A stretch of 41,575 bases of DNA from Alphaproteobacteria bacterium (GCA_003241875.1 QBLU01000018.1:60801-102375), one strand, 5' to 3'. Counted from the stretch's first letter, positions 1-8,617 are shown. Notes: a model not told the origin generated them from the sequence alone. Made by a program: numbers and translations.

Positions 1-557
1 CATCCCCAGCGACGCTGCTCGCCACCCGCCGTTCGGGAAAGGCGCGCGACATGGTGGCGCCCGGCCCCGATGCCGCCCAGCTGCGTGCCATACTGGGGGC
101 GGCCATGCGCGTGCCCGACCACGGCAAGCTGGCGCCGTGGCGGTTCGTGACCATCGCCGACGCTCACCGTGCCGATTTCGCCGCCGCGCTCGGGGCCGCT
201 TATGTGGCCGACAAGCCCGAGGCGGGGCGGCTGGAGCGCGAGGCGGCGCTGGATTTCGGCGCCCAGGCGCCCTGCCTCGTCGTTGTGCTGGCGCACCCGG
301 TCGACAGCCACATTCCGGCGTTCGAGCAGGAACTGTCGGTCGGCGCCGCCATCATGCAGCTGCTCAACGCCGCCCATGCCGAGGGTTTCGTCGCCAACTG
401 GCTGACCGGCTGGGCGGCCTATTCGCCGGCCGTCCACGCGCTGGTGGGAGAGCCGGGCGAGCGCATCGCCGGCTTTGTATTCGTCGGCACCCCGGCCCGG
501 CCGCTCGAGGAGCGGCCGCGGCCCGATCCCGACGCCGTGGTGCGCAGCTGGCCCTGA
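1..557 (+). CDS. Nitroreductase family protein (YdjA-like), 5' end outside window
   Basis: This is an FMN-dependent nitroreductase-fold oxidoreductase of the small YdjA type. The frame is open from the first bases of the window. It reads LLATRRSGKARD ahead of the first internal ATG at 51, and this matches the usual N-terminal LLxRRS motif of the family, so the true start lies upstream and the gene is partial. The family hallmark PDHGKLAPWRF follows, and the C-terminal FVFVGTPARPLEERPRP segment is also typical. The gene ends with TGA at 555-557. It converges with the DUF2807 gene, whose stop is directly adjacent at 558. The physiological substrate cannot be told from sequence. Confidence 0.85.
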   Translation, partial: SPATLLATRRSGKARDMVAPGPDAAQLRAILGAAMRVPDHGKLAPWRFVTIADAHRADFAAALGAAYVADKPEAGRLEREAALDFGAQAPCLVVVLAHPVDSHIPAFEQELSVGAAIMQLLNAAHAEGFVANWLTGWAAYSPAVHALVGEPGERIAGFVFVGTPARPLEERPRPDPDAVVRSWP

Positions 558-1247
558 TCAGCTGCAGGTGACGTCGCCGCTTCCCGACGTGCGCGACATG
601 CACCTGGCGTCGCCGGCAATGACGACATCGCCGGAGCCGGAAATGCGGATGTCGGCGGCCCCGGTGGCACGCGCCTCCACGTCACCCGAACCGCTGATCG
701 CGATGTTGATGTTGGTGCAGGCCAGGGCCGGCAGCGCCATGTTGCCGCTGCCCGAAATCGAAACCTTGGCATCGCGGCACTGGCCGGCGGCGGCAATGTC
801 GCCCGATCCCGACGTGCGCAGCGTGACGGTCGGGCTGTCGATGCGCGCGATCTTGAGGTCGCCCGATCCCGACAGGCTGCCCTCGAAGGCCGGGCCGCTG
901 CCCTTGTCGGCCGTCATGTTGCCGGAACCGCTGGCATGGACGCCGTGCAGCACCGGCATGGTGATGGCGATGCGGACCTGGTCGTCGCGGCCCCAGCTCC
1001 AGCTGCCGCCCGGCTTGTGGTCGATCTTCAGGGTGCCGTTTTCAACGCGTATCCGCAGCCGGTCGAGACGTTCCTGCGGGCCGGTGGCGACGACCGAGGC
1101 GGCCTTGCCGGTGGTGATCGTGATGTCCTCGGACCCCGACGCCGAGACCCTGTCGAACCCCGTGGCCGGAAAATCGCGCTGCGCCGCTGCAGCGGCCGAT
1201 GCCGAAACCAGGGCGAGCAGCGCCAGCGATACCGGGCGGAGAACCAT
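558..1247 (-). CDS. Secreted DUF2807 (GIN domain) protein
   Basis: The protein has 229 residues and begins MVLRPVSLALLALVSASAAAAA, a clear Sec signal peptide, so it is exported. The rest is a DUF2807/GIN-type putative auto-transporter adhesin head domain. Seven or more SGSGD/SGSGN turns recur at about 20-residue spacing, as expected for a right-handed beta-helix of this family. An in-frame GTG-like extension to 1292 exists, but the ATG at 1247 has AAGGAT about nine bases upstream and the signal peptide right behind it. The gene has its own promoter and palindrome (1267-1309). The function of DUF2807 proteins is poorly known; cell-surface or envelope-stress roles are inferred for some relatives. 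Confidence 0.85.
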   Translation of the reverse strand: MVLRPVSLALLALVSASAAAAAQRDFPATGFDRVSASGSEDITITTGKAASVVATGPQERLDRLRIRVENGTLKIDHKPGGSWSWGRDDQVRIAITMPVLHGVHASGSGNMTADKGSGPAFEGSLSGSGDLKIARIDSPTVTLRTSGSGDIAAAGQCRDAKVSISGSGNMALPALACTNINIAISGSGDVEARATGAADIRISGSGDVVIAGDARCMSRTSGSGDVTCS

Positions 1248-1266
1248 CGAACCAATCCTTGCGACG

Positions 1267-1309
1267 TTGTGTACTAGCCGGATAATACACAATCAGCGGG
1301 CGCTGGCAA
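1267..1309 (-). promoter_or_regulatory. Promoter and palindromic operator of the DUF2807 gene
   Basis: On the minus strand a -35-like TTGCCA (1309-1304), a 16-bp spacer and a -10-like TATTAT (1287-1282) lie 34 bp upstream of the ATG. The -10 and start region is covered by a palindrome. Half-sites TTGTGTATTA and TAGTACACAA (1292-1267) are separated by six bases and match at nine of ten positions. The -35 lies inside the 3' end of the preceding gene. The arrangement looks like a repressor operator; which regulator binds is unknown. Confidence 0.55.
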
Positions 1310-1841
1310 GACCCCTTGCGACGCCGGCCTCGATGCGGAAGATGTTGATTTCAATGATGAAGAAGCAAAGGATCCAGAGCAGGGCATCCCAGAAGTCGAG
1401 CCAGATGCCGGTCACGCCCCAAGCCAGCGCAAACAGCAGCGTGGCGGCGTAGAGCGGCACCTTCATCCACAGGCGCCGACGCGACGCGGCACTGCCGGCG
1501 GCCACCGGCCGCAGCACGTCGAGGACGATCAGCGCCGAAATCGCCAGCCAGACGATCGAATTGCCAAGGTCGAGCCACTCGCCGGTGCGGGCATATTGCA
1601 CAAGCGCATAGACGGCGAGGAAATAGCCGGCGAGTTCGACCGCCACCGCCCAGCGTGACACCGCCCGGCCAGCGTTGGCGGAGCGGGTTTCCCACTCGAA
1701 CACCGCCAGCAGCAACAGCCAGCCGACTTCGTCGATCGCCTTGGTCGGGCTGGCCTCGCGGATGAACAGGAAGATGTTGGCGAACAGCAGCGAGTAGAGC
1801 AGCGGCTTGAACACCGCGATCCACTGCTGCTGCCCCATCAA
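1293..1841 (-). CDS. Hypothetical integral membrane protein
   Basis: I do not recognise this 182-residue protein as a named family. It is mostly hydrophobic, with about five predicted membrane segments: near residues 12-28 (LLYSLLFANIFLFI), 38-50, 66-84, 93-110, and a long hydrophobic stretch at 130-170 that may be two helices. It carries no obvious catalytic motif. The start is ambiguous between two adjacent ATG codons (1841 and 1838), with a G-rich stretch upstream as the only Shine-Dalgarno candidate. Its stop lies beside the palindrome controlling the DUF2807 gene, so the two are probably transcribed separately. Confidence 0.6.
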   Translation of the reverse strand: MMGQQQWIAVFKPLLYSLLFANIFLFIREASPTKAIDEVGWLLLLAVFEWETRSANAGRAVSRWAVAVELAGYFLAVYALVQYARTGEWLDLGNSIVWLAISALIVLDVLRPVAAGSAASRRRLWMKVPLYAATLLFALAWGVTGIWLDFWDALLWILCFFIIEINIFRIEAGVARGLASAR

Positions 1842-1867
1842 CCGGTCCGGCCGCCCCCCGACCTACG

Positions 1868-2371
1868 TCAGGCGGCCTTGAGCACCTGTTCGATCTTCAG
1901 CTGCGCTGCCGGCTCGTCGATGTTCTCCATCGCGGCAAGCTCGCGGGCCAGGCGACCGATGGCCGCTTCATAGATCTGGCGCTCGGAATAGCTCTGCTCC
2001 GGCTGGTCTTCGGCGCGATGCAGGTCGCGGACGACCTCGGCGATCGAGACGAGATCGCCCGAGTTGATCTTGGCTTCATATTCCTGGGCGCGGCGCGACC
2101 ACATGGTGCGCTTGATCCGCGGCTTGCCCTTCAGCGTGGTCAGCGCCTCGGTCAGCGTCGCCTGGCTCGACAGCTTGCGCATGCCGACGGCTTCCGCCTT
2201 GTTGGTGGGAACGCGCAGGGTCATGCGTTCCTTTTCGAAACGCAGAACGAACAGCTCGAGGGTGGTGCCGGCGATCTCGGAGCGTTGCAGCTCGACGACA
2301 CGACCGACGCCATGTTTCGGGTAAACGACATAGTCACCGACTTCAAAGCCGAGCGGCTTGGCGATTGCCAT
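1868..2371 (-). CDS. carD: CarD family transcriptional regulator
   Basis: This is a 167-residue CarD/CdnL-type protein. The N-terminal RNA-polymerase-interaction (Tudor-like) domain is plain: FEVGDYVVYPKHGVGRV near residues 8-24, then LFVLRFEKERMTLRVPTNKA. The helical C-terminal domain includes the WSRRAQEYEAKINSGDL motif common in alphaproteobacteria. The family binds the RNA polymerase beta subunit and stabilises open complexes, notably at rRNA promoters. The ATG at 2371 is preceded by AGGAAGGA on the minus strand; the longer in-frame extension to 2455 has no such support. The neighbouring ferredoxin, S4 protein and helicase genes form a cluster common in this class. Confidence 0.93.
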   Translation of the reverse strand: MAIAKPLGFEVGDYVVYPKHGVGRVVELQRSEIAGTTLELFVLRFEKERMTLRVPTNKAEAVGMRKLSSQATLTEALTTLKGKPRIKRTMWSRRAQEYEAKINSGDLVSIAEVVRDLHRAEDQPEQSYSERQIYEAAIGRLARELAAMENIDEPAAQLKIEQVLKAA

Positions 2372-2719
2372 GGATATCCATTCCTTCCTGCGCACCGGTC
2401 CATGAGCAAGGGGCACCTCGCCAACGCCACGGTTCGGGTGGCGGCGATCACTCACGATGTTCTAGTCCGGGCGACCTGCCAGTTGTACCATGTGGTTCGC
2501 CGCCGACCCGGCAGGGGGCAGTTGGCGACAGAACCGGCGACCGCGGCGGTGGTTTGTTCACCGTCACACGATCGACATAGCACGAAAAGTGCCGGATTTC
2601 TACTGTTCCGACGATATTGGCCTATTTCATGCCAAAAATTTCATGTCCGGACCAAAAACGACGATGCCGGCAGCATGGCCACCGGCATCATCGCAAAATC
2701 TGTCAGGGCCGCGTGGCGA
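2372..2719. other. Intergenic region between carD and the ferredoxin gene
   Basis: These 348 bases hold no convincing gene. The upper part (2653-2689) contains the ferredoxin terminator. The remainder is presumably the carD leader and promoter region. It is less GC-rich around 2580-2640, but I could not pick a -35/-10 pair with proper spacing. Confidence 0.6.
2653..2689 (-). terminator. Rho-independent terminator of the ferredoxin gene
   Basis: On the minus strand GATGCCGG (2689-2682) pairs with CCGGCATC (2670-2663), an 8-bp stem with an 11-base loop. It is followed within a few bases by a run of five T (2658-2654). It lies about 30 bases past the ferredoxin stop. Confidence 0.65.
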
Positions 2720-3058
2720 TCAGGACGCCGAACCCGGCTTGTCGGAGAAATACTTGTCGAACTTGCCTTCTTCGCCCTTGTGCGAATCGGCGTCGTCCGG
2801 GCTGTCGCCCTTCATCGTGATGTTGGGCCATTGCGCCGAGAAGGTGGCGTTCAGCTCCATCCACTTCTCGAGGCCGCCCTCGGTGTCGGGCAGGATCGCC
2901 TCCGCCGGGCATTCCGGCTCGCAGACGCCGCAGTCGATGCACTCGTTGGGATTGATGACGACCATGTTCTCGCCTTCGTAGAAACAGTCGACCGGGCACA
3001 CCTCGACGCAATCCATATACTTGCACTTGATGCAGGCTTCGGTGACCACGTACGCCAT
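2720..3058 (-). CDS. fdxA: 7Fe ferredoxin (FdxA-type)
   Basis: The protein has 112 residues and is a [3Fe-4S][4Fe-4S] ferredoxin. The first cluster region reads [18 protein letters not shown] and the second reads [12 protein letters not shown], the seven-iron pattern of FdxA/ferredoxin II. The acidic C-terminal extension, about 50 residues after the second cluster, is usual in alphaproteobacteria. It is a cytoplasmic electron carrier whose partners are not shown here. It lies between the S4 protein gene and carD on the same strand and ends in its own terminator. Confidence 0.92.
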   Translation of the reverse strand: MAYVVTEACIKCKYMDCVEVCPVDCFYEGENMVVINPNECIDCGVCEPECPAEAILPDTEGGLEKWMELNATFSAQWPNITMKGDSPDDADSHKGEEGKFDKYFSDKPGSAS

Positions 3059-3132
3059 TGTCTCTCCCCCGCGGGTCGCGCCCGCACCGTTTGCGGCAGG
3101 GCACGCCCTGCCAGAATTGCCGTTGCCCGCTG

Positions 3133-3450
3133 CTAGAACGAGGCCGATACCGTCGTCAATGCTTGAGCGCGCGCCGGGCTGCGCTGCGACAGGTCGGTAT
3201 AGAGGTGCCGGGCCTCTTCATAGGGCCCGCGCCGATCGGCGAGGCCCTCCACCCGCACCACGATGACTTCATCGTCGCGAGGGAAACTGAGCACCGATCC
3301 AGCCCGGACCAGCGCCGACGCCCGATCGATCACCCTGCCGTCGATCCGCAATCGTCGGCTCTCGCACAGGTTTTGCGCCGCAGAGCGTGATTTGGCGAGC
3401 CGCGCAAACCACAACCATTTGTCGAGCCGAAGCCCTGCGCCATAAACCAA
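3133..3450 (-). CDS. S4-domain RNA-binding protein (Hsp15/HslR-like)
   Basis: This small basic protein of 105 residues has an N-terminal S4 RNA-binding domain: [19 protein letters not shown] at residues 7-25, then [22 protein letters not shown]. Relatives such as Hsp15 bind stalled 50S subunits carrying nascent chains. The only in-frame initiation codon near the S4 domain is TTG at 3450, four bases after the helicase stop, with AGG eight bases upstream inside the end of the helicase gene. Translational coupling is therefore likely. The helicase-S4 pairing is conserved in many alphaproteobacteria and suggests a shared role in RNA or ribosome maintenance (inference). Confidence 0.85.
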   Translation of the reverse strand: MVYGAGLRLDKWLWFARLAKSRSAAQNLCESRRLRIDGRVIDRASALVRAGSVLSFPRDDEVIVVRVEGLADRRGPYEEARHLYTDLSQRSPARAQALTTVSASF

Positions 3451-3453
3451 ATG

Positions 3454-6066
3454 CTACCTGCCCTTCATGCTCGCCAGGATGGAAAACGGCGACGTCGGCA
3501 GCGTCCCGGCTGCGCTGCCGACATCGTTGGGGGGTGCCGCGCGGCGATGGCCGCGCCAGGCGAAATGTGCCGCGCCGTCGACCAGCTGCAGGCGATAACC
3601 AAGGGCGCGCATCAGCCGCGCCAACCCGTCCCGGGTCAGCCCGGCCGACGCCGCCCAATTGGGATCGGGGATGAACGGCGCCCGGCCCTCGCGCCGGCCA
3701 TGGATGGCGCGCGCCAGGCGATCGACCATGTCGATGCGCACCGCCTCGGTGCCGATGCGCCAGAACCCGGCGGCTTCCAGAAAGCCTGCGGGCAGGTTTT
3801 CATCGGCGGTAATGCTGACCCGGCCCGGCTGGGGCAGCGGCGGCAGCATGGCGATGTCGTTCCACACCGCCCACAGCGCCAGCCGCCAGCGCGTCGCCTC
3901 CGGCCGCAAGGTCGCCGCCACATAGACATGGACGACGCCCAGCCGCACGCCCGCCGCCGTCAGCGCCTGCCGGTCGGCGCGTGGCAAGGCCTCGACCTGC
4001 TCGCAGGCATCGCCGCGCCGCAGCGCGCCCAGCGTCTCGACCAGCCGCACGATGAGGCCGCGCGCCACCGGCGACACCTGGTCGCGCAGCGCCGCCAGCC
4101 GCACCAGGGGGCCGAGCTCGCGGGCCAGCGCCGCCGCAAACCATTGTTCCAGCCGCGCCCCGACCCGGCGGCGATCGTCGATCGACAGGCTGGCCAGCGA
4201 GCGGTCGAGCTCCAGCCGCGGCGTCATCGCATCGCGGCCCTTGCGCAGCGCGCCGATACGGGCGCCGTCCCACAACAGCCGGGGCGGCATCTTGCCGGTG
4301 AAATCGAGCGCAAAGGCATCATCCGCCGCCTCGACCAGCGCGGCGGCGCGGCGTGCCAGCTCCTTGACCAGATAGCGTTCGGCTGCCGCCAGCAGCAGCC
4401 GCTGTTCGCCGGCGCGCGCCTGCTGGTCGACGGTGAAGCGAAAGCCATCGAGCCGGCCGATGACTTCGCCCTCGACCGCGACGGACCCATCGGGATCGAT
4501 CTCGACCCGCTGATCCTGGCCGCGCGCCTTCAGGTCGCGCAGCAGCACCGCGGTGCGGCGATCGACGAACCGCTGGGTCAGCGCGGCATGGAGCGCGTCC
4601 GACAGCCGATCCTCGACCGCCCGGGTGCGGTCCGCCCAATGCGGCGCATCGGCGAGCCAGTCGGGGCGATGCGCGACATAGGTCCAGGTGCGCGCCCCGG
4701 CAATGCGATCGGCGAGCGTCTCGACATCGCCGGTGACGCGATCGAGATGCGCGAGTTCGCTGGCGATCCACGCCTCCGGCAGCTTGCCGTCGCCTTCGGA
4801 CAGGTGCCGGAACACGCGGCCGACCAGCCGGGCGTGCTGTTCGGCGCCGGTCTTGCGATAATCCGGCAGGCCGCACGCCGCCCACAGCCGCGACACCCCG
4901 CGCGGCCCCGGCGTGCGCTCCATGACCCAGGGCTCGCCGGCGAGGCGCTTGAGTACCGCCAGGTCGATGGCATCGTCGCCGCGCTGCAGCTCGACCCGCG
5001 GCGGCCGGGCATCGAGCGCGCCGATCAGCCGGGGCAGCGTATTGAAATCCAGACTGGTGTTGCGCCAGACCAGATGCTCGAGCGCTTCGAAGCGATGGCC
5101 CTCCAGCCCTTCGATCTCCTCCGGCGTGAAGGCCGCCGCGGCCGCGGTGCCGAGCTGCACCGTGCCGAAGGTGCCGTCCTTCTGGTAGCGCCCGGCGCGG
5201 CCGGCGATCTGGGCCATTTCACCGAGCGTCAGCCGGCGCTGGCGGCGCCCGTCGAACTTGCCGAGCGAGGCAAAGGCGACATGGGCGATATCCATGTTGA
5301 GCCCCATGCCGATGGCATCGGTGGCGACGAGGTAGTCGACCTCGCCCGACTGGTACATCGCCACCTGGGCGTTGCGGGTGCGCGGGGACAGGCTGCCCAT
5401 GACGACGGCGGCGCCGCCTTTTTGCCGGCGCAGCATCTCGGCCAGCGCATAGACCTCGGTGGCGGTGAAGGCGACGATGGCGCAGCGGCGCGGCAGGCGC
5501 GACAGCTTTTTCGAGCCGGCATAGCTCAATGTCGAAAAGCGTGGCCGGGTGATGATCTCGGCATCGGGCAGGAGCTTCCTGATCAGCGGCCGCAGCGTTT
5601 CGGAGCCGAGGATCATGGTTTCGGCATAGCCGCGGGCGTGGAGCAGCCGGTCGGTGAACACGTGCCCACGCTCGGGATCGGCGGCGACCTGGCCTTCATC
5701 GATGGCGACGAACGCCACGTCGCGGTCGGTCGGCATCGATTCGACCGTGCACAGGAAATAGCGTGCGCCCTCGGGCACGATCTTTTCCTCGCCGGTGATC
5801 AGCGCGACCAGTTTCTCGCCCTTGATGGCGACGACCTTTTCATAGACCTCGCGGGCGAGCAGCCGCAGCGGAAAGCCGATGATGCCGCTGGCATGGCCGC
5901 ACAGCCGTTCGACGGCGAGATGGGTCTTGCCGGTGTTGGTCGGCCCGAGCACGGCGGTGACGTTCGCCGAGGAAATGCCGGCACCGGCGTTACGGCCCAT
6001 GGCGCGGGCCGAGGCAGCAGAAAAGGTCGGACGTGTCGTCACCCGGTCAATCTGGGGTGAATGCAT
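3454..6066 (-). CDS. SUV3-like DExH-box RNA helicase
   Basis: The protein has 870 residues and is a superfamily 2 helicase of the mitochondrial SUV3 type. Motif I is GPTNTGKT (residues 41-48), motif II is the divergent DEGQ box (123-126), and motif VI is QIAGRAGR (286-293). VATDAIGMGLNMDI near 247-260 is the usual motif IV/V region. The long C-terminal half after about residue 480 is typical of bacterial members and of unknown role. An internal ATG (6000, MGRNAGAGI) is an alternative start just before the helicase core; neither start has a clear ribosome binding site. The family unwinds RNA in degradation or ribosome-related processes. Confidence 0.9.
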   Translation of the reverse strand: MHSPQIDRVTTRPTFSAASARAMGRNAGAGISSANVTAVLGPTNTGKTHLAVERLCGHASGIIGFPLRLLAREVYEKVVAIKGEKLVALITGEEKIVPEGARYFLCTVESMPTDRDVAFVAIDEGQVAADPERGHVFTDRLLHARGYAETMILGSETLRPLIRKLLPDAEIITRPRFSTLSYAGSKKLSRLPRRCAIVAFTATEVYALAEMLRRQKGGAAVVMGSLSPRTRNAQVAMYQSGEVDYLVATDAIGMGLNMDIAHVAFASLGKFDGRRQRRLTLGEMAQIAGRAGRYQKDGTFGTVQLGTAAAAAFTPEEIEGLEGHRFEALEHLVWRNTSLDFNTLPRLIGALDARPPRVELQRGDDAIDLAVLKRLAGEPWVMERTPGPRGVSRLWAACGLPDYRKTGAEQHARLVGRVFRHLSEGDGKLPEAWIASELAHLDRVTGDVETLADRIAGARTWTYVAHRPDWLADAPHWADRTRAVEDRLSDALHAALTQRFVDRRTAVLLRDLKARGQDQRVEIDPDGSVAVEGEVIGRLDGFRFTVDQQARAGEQRLLLAAAERYLVKELARRAAALVEAADDAFALDFTGKMPPRLLWDGARIGALRKGRDAMTPRLELDRSLASLSIDDRRRVGARLEQWFAAALARELGPLVRLAALRDQVSPVARGLIVRLVETLGALRRGDACEQVEALPRADRQALTAAGVRLGVVHVYVAATLRPEATRWRLALWAVWNDIAMLPPLPQPGRVSITADENLPAGFLEAAGFWRIGTEAVRIDMVDRLARAIHGRREGRAPFIPDPNWAASAGLTRDGLARLMRALGYRLQLVDGAAHFAWRGHRRAAPPNDVGSAAGTLPTSPFSILASMKGR

Positions 6067-6263
6067 GGCGACGGCAACCGGCCCGCAGGGGCTGTGACTG
6101 GCCGTGGACTGGTTTGCTGTCCGCGCATCGCGTCCTTTGCAAATCGCCTGTTATTGAAAGACTCGCATGCAACAACGCGCGATTCAAGTGACCGTTCAAA
6201 GACCATCGCCTCGTCGCATGCTGCATTTTCGGCGCCGTTGCAGGATTGACACAGGCAGCCCGA

Positions 6264-7877
6264 ATGATTCAAGGATTCCATCATATTGGACGGCCCGTGG
6301 GGGAAACACGCTTGTTCCAGCCGGAATTGCATGCCGGAAACGGTTCGGCCGCGCTCGCGGTACCGTTGTCGCGTGCCGGCCCGCGCCGCTTTGCCACACC
6401 CGATTGGCGCGGTTTTGTCGCCCGTCGCAACCTGGGTTTCGAAGGCATCGGCCTCGGCACCGAACTGACCCTCGATCTCGGCGATGCCATCGGCAGCCGC
6501 GCCTGGTGGTTGGGGCTGGGTGCCTGCACGGCGCTGTGCGGCACGGCCCTGTGGCTCGGCAGCGGCGTCGTGCCGATCCGCGAGCCGGCGCACACCGCGC
6601 TGACGCCCACCCAGCGCGAGATGCTGCGGCCCCAGGCGATCGCGCCGCTGGCCCGCGGTGGCGCCACCGGCGTCGAGCCCATTCCCAACAATCGCCTTGT
6701 CGTCCCGCTCGCCGAAGCGCCGGAACGGCCGCGGCTGGAGCTGACGGCACGCCTCAACAGCCGCGACAATTTCGAAAGCGTGCTGCGCCGGGCCGGGGTC
6801 GGCCAGGCCGATATCGCCAGCGTCGTCGCGCTGGTGCGCCCGCTGACCAATCTCGGCTCGCTGCCCGGCGGGACCGACATGGACCTGGTGCTCGGCCGCC
6901 GCGAAACCCGCAGCGTGCCCCGCCCGCTGGAACTGCTCGGCTTTCGCGCCGCCTTCGACCTGCGGCTGGCGGTGGCGCGGCAGGACGGAGCGCTCGTCCT
7001 CCGCAAGATCCCGATCGCCGTCGATTCGACGCCGCTGCGGGTCCAGGGCCTTGCCGGCGGCAACATCGAACGGTCGCTGCGCGGTGCCGGCATTCCGGCC
7101 CGGCTGGCCAATGCCTATGTGAAGACCCTGGGCTATGCCGTCGATTTCCAGCATGGCGTCGACAAGCGGGCGCGCTTCGACATCGTCATTGCCCAGGACA
7201 AGGCCGAGACCGGCGATATCCGCCATGGCGAGCTGCTGTTCGCCGGCCTGTCGCGCACCGGCAAGGAGCCGATCGAGATCGGCCGCTGGGATTTCGGCGG
7301 CAAGCCGCAGTATTTCCGCGCCGGCGGCGACAGCGTGCGCAAGGGCCTGATGCGCACCCCCGTCGATGGCGCGCGGCTGACATCGGGCTTCGGCATGCGC
7401 TTTCACCCGCTGCTGGCCTATTCGCGCATGCACCAGGGGGTCGATTTCGGCGCACCCTGGGGCAGCCCGATCTATGCCGCGGCCAGCGGCGTCGTCGGCT
7501 TTGCCGGGCGCCACGGCGGCCATGGCAACTACATCATGCTGAAGCACAACAAGGAACTGAACACCGCCTATGCCCATCTGTCGCGCTTTGCGGTGCGCGC
7601 CGGGCAAAGTGTCGGCCAGGGCCAGGTCATCGGCTATGTCGGCTCGACGGGCATCTCGACCGGGCCGCATCTTCATTACGAAACCTGGTTCCGCGGCCGG
7701 GTCATCAACCCGATGCAGCTGAAGTTCACCGGCGGCATGCAGCTGTCGGGCAACGACCTCGGGCAGTTCATGGCGCAGATGAACCGCTGGCGGCAACTGT
7801 CGGTCAGCGGGGGCAGCGTCGCCGAACCCCGGCGCGAGACGACGCTTGCGGACAAGCGGCGCGGACGCCGCGCCTGA
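6264..7877 (+). CDS. M23 zinc metallopeptidase, membrane-anchored
   Basis: This peptidoglycan endopeptidase-type protein has about 537 residues. It has a cytoplasmic N-terminal stretch of about 80 residues, one transmembrane helix (about 80-101, AWWLGLGACTALCGTALWLG), a periplasmic linker and a C-terminal LytM/M23 domain. Zinc and catalytic motifs are present: GFGMRFHPLLAYSRMHQGVD (the His of MHQGVD near 390) and GPHLHYE (about 467). Family members cut peptide crossbridges or activate amidases. I chose ATG 6264; a TTG at 6246 would add six residues. The stop codon lies in the first copy of a 31-bp tandem duplication. The gene diverges from the helicase gene. Confidence 0.88.
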   Translation: MIQGFHHIGRPVGETRLFQPELHAGNGSAALAVPLSRAGPRRFATPDWRGFVARRNLGFEGIGLGTELTLDLGDAIGSRAWWLGLGACTALCGTALWLGSGVVPIREPAHTALTPTQREMLRPQAIAPLARGGATGVEPIPNNRLVVPLAEAPERPRLELTARLNSRDNFESVLRRAGVGQADIASVVALVRPLTNLGSLPGGTDMDLVLGRRETRSVPRPLELLGFRAAFDLRLAVARQDGALVLRKIPIAVDSTPLRVQGLAGGNIERSLRGAGIPARLANAYVKTLGYAVDFQHGVDKRARFDIVIAQDKAETGDIRHGELLFAGLSRTGKEPIEIGRWDFGGKPQYFRAGGDSVRKGLMRTPVDGARLTSGFGMRFHPLLAYSRMHQGVDFGAPWGSPIYAAASGVVGFAGRHGGHGNYIMLKHNKELNTAYAHLSRFAVRAGQSVGQGQVIGYVGSTGISTGPHLHYETWFRGRVINPMQLKFTGGMQLSGNDLGQFMAQMNRWRQLSVSGGSVAEPRRETTLADKRRGRRA

Positions 7878-7910
7878 GGTGCGGACAAGCGGCGCGGCCG
7901 CCGCGCCTGA
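7847..7910 (+). repeat. Tandem 31-bp duplication spanning the M23 stop codon
   Basis: Two copies (7847-7877 and 7880-7910) differ at one base and are offset by 33 bp. Each contains GGCGCGG-N3-CCGCGCC, a perfect 7-bp hairpin, and ends in CCTGA. Copy 1 carries the last codons and the stop of the peptidase gene; copy 2 lies just after it in the same frame. No T-run follows, so these are not classical terminators. Confidence 0.8.
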
Positions 7911-7951
7911 TGCATATGGCCAGCGCCGCGCTGACCGGCTAATCAATTGCC

Positions 7952-8608
7952 ATGCGTATGTTGTTTCTTGTCCCGCTGCTGGTCGCCGTGCCGGCCATTG
8001 CCTTTCCCCTGCCCCAGCGCGAGGTCGCGCGGATCGTCAGCTCGTCCTGGGCCAATGAAGACAGCCGCGATCGCGCCGGCGAGGCGGCGCAGGTCATCCG
8101 GCTGCTCGGCATCGGCCCCGGCCAGACCGTCGCCGACATCGGCGCCGGCAGCGGCTATTACACCGTCCGCGTGTCGCCGGTGGTCGGACCGCGCGGCAAG
8201 GTCATCGCGCAGGACATCGTGCCGTCCTATGTTGCAAAGTTGCGCACCCGGGTGCGCCGCGCCGGCCTGAAGAACGTGACCTTCGTGCTCGGCTCGCCGG
8301 TCGATCCCCGGCTGCCGCCGCGCAGCGTCGATACCGCCCTGCTGATCCACATGTACCACGAGATCGCCCAGCCCTACGACCTGCTCTACAAGCTGCGCGC
8401 CAGCCTGAAGCCGGGCGGCCGCATCGCCGTCGTCGACCTCGACCGGCCGACGGATTCGCACGGCATGCCCAAGGCGCTGCTGGTCTGCGAGGTCAAGGCC
8501 GTCGGCTATGACCTGGTGTCGATCGCCGACTTGAAGCCCGGCTATCTGGCGATCTTCCGGCCTGGCCCGACCGTCGATCCGGCGACGGTGAAGGCCTGCC
8601 GCGCCTGA
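7952..8608 (+). CDS. Exported SAM-methyltransferase-fold protein
   Basis: The protein has 218 residues. It begins MRMLFLVPLLVAVPAIAFP, a convincing signal peptide, and then has a class I methyltransferase fold. Motif I is VADIGAGSGYYTVRV (about residues 60-74), followed by an acidic residue after KVIAQD, and a motif IV/post-I region LLIHMYHEI. The C-terminal strand LKPGGRIAVVDLDRP is also typical. Methyltransferase-like proteins with signal peptides recur in proteobacteria, yet S-adenosylmethionine is cytoplasmic, so either the leader is not cleaved or the protein no longer methylates. No strong ribosome binding site was seen. It converges with the acyltransferase gene. Confidence 0.75.
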   Translation: MRMLFLVPLLVAVPAIAFPLPQREVARIVSSSWANEDSRDRAGEAAQVIRLLGIGPGQTVADIGAGSGYYTVRVSPVVGPRGKVIAQDIVPSYVAKLRTRVRRAGLKNVTFVLGSPVDPRLPPRSVDTALLIHMYHEIAQPYDLLYKLRASLKPGGRIAVVDLDRPTDSHGMPKALLVCEVKAVGYDLVSIADLKPGYLAIFRPGPTVDPATVKACRA

Positions 8609-8617
8609 CGCCGCAGG

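Noticed and set aside
2560-2600. GCAC-N5-GTGC inverted repeat upstream of carD as a sigma-54 or operator site
   Set aside because: The arms are only four bases, and the -12 element is missing, so chance is sufficient.
3451-6060. An 869-codon open frame antisense to the helicase gene
   Set aside because: It mirrors the helicase codons almost exactly, a usual artefact of GC-rich coding DNA. Its translation is Arg/Gln/Ala-rich with no domain, and the minus strand has all helicase motifs.
6039-7946. A 635-codon open frame antisense to the M23 peptidase, with a repetitive VRTSGAA start
   Set aside because: The plus strand encodes an intact peptidase. The repetitive N-terminus is only the 31-bp tandem repeat read backwards.
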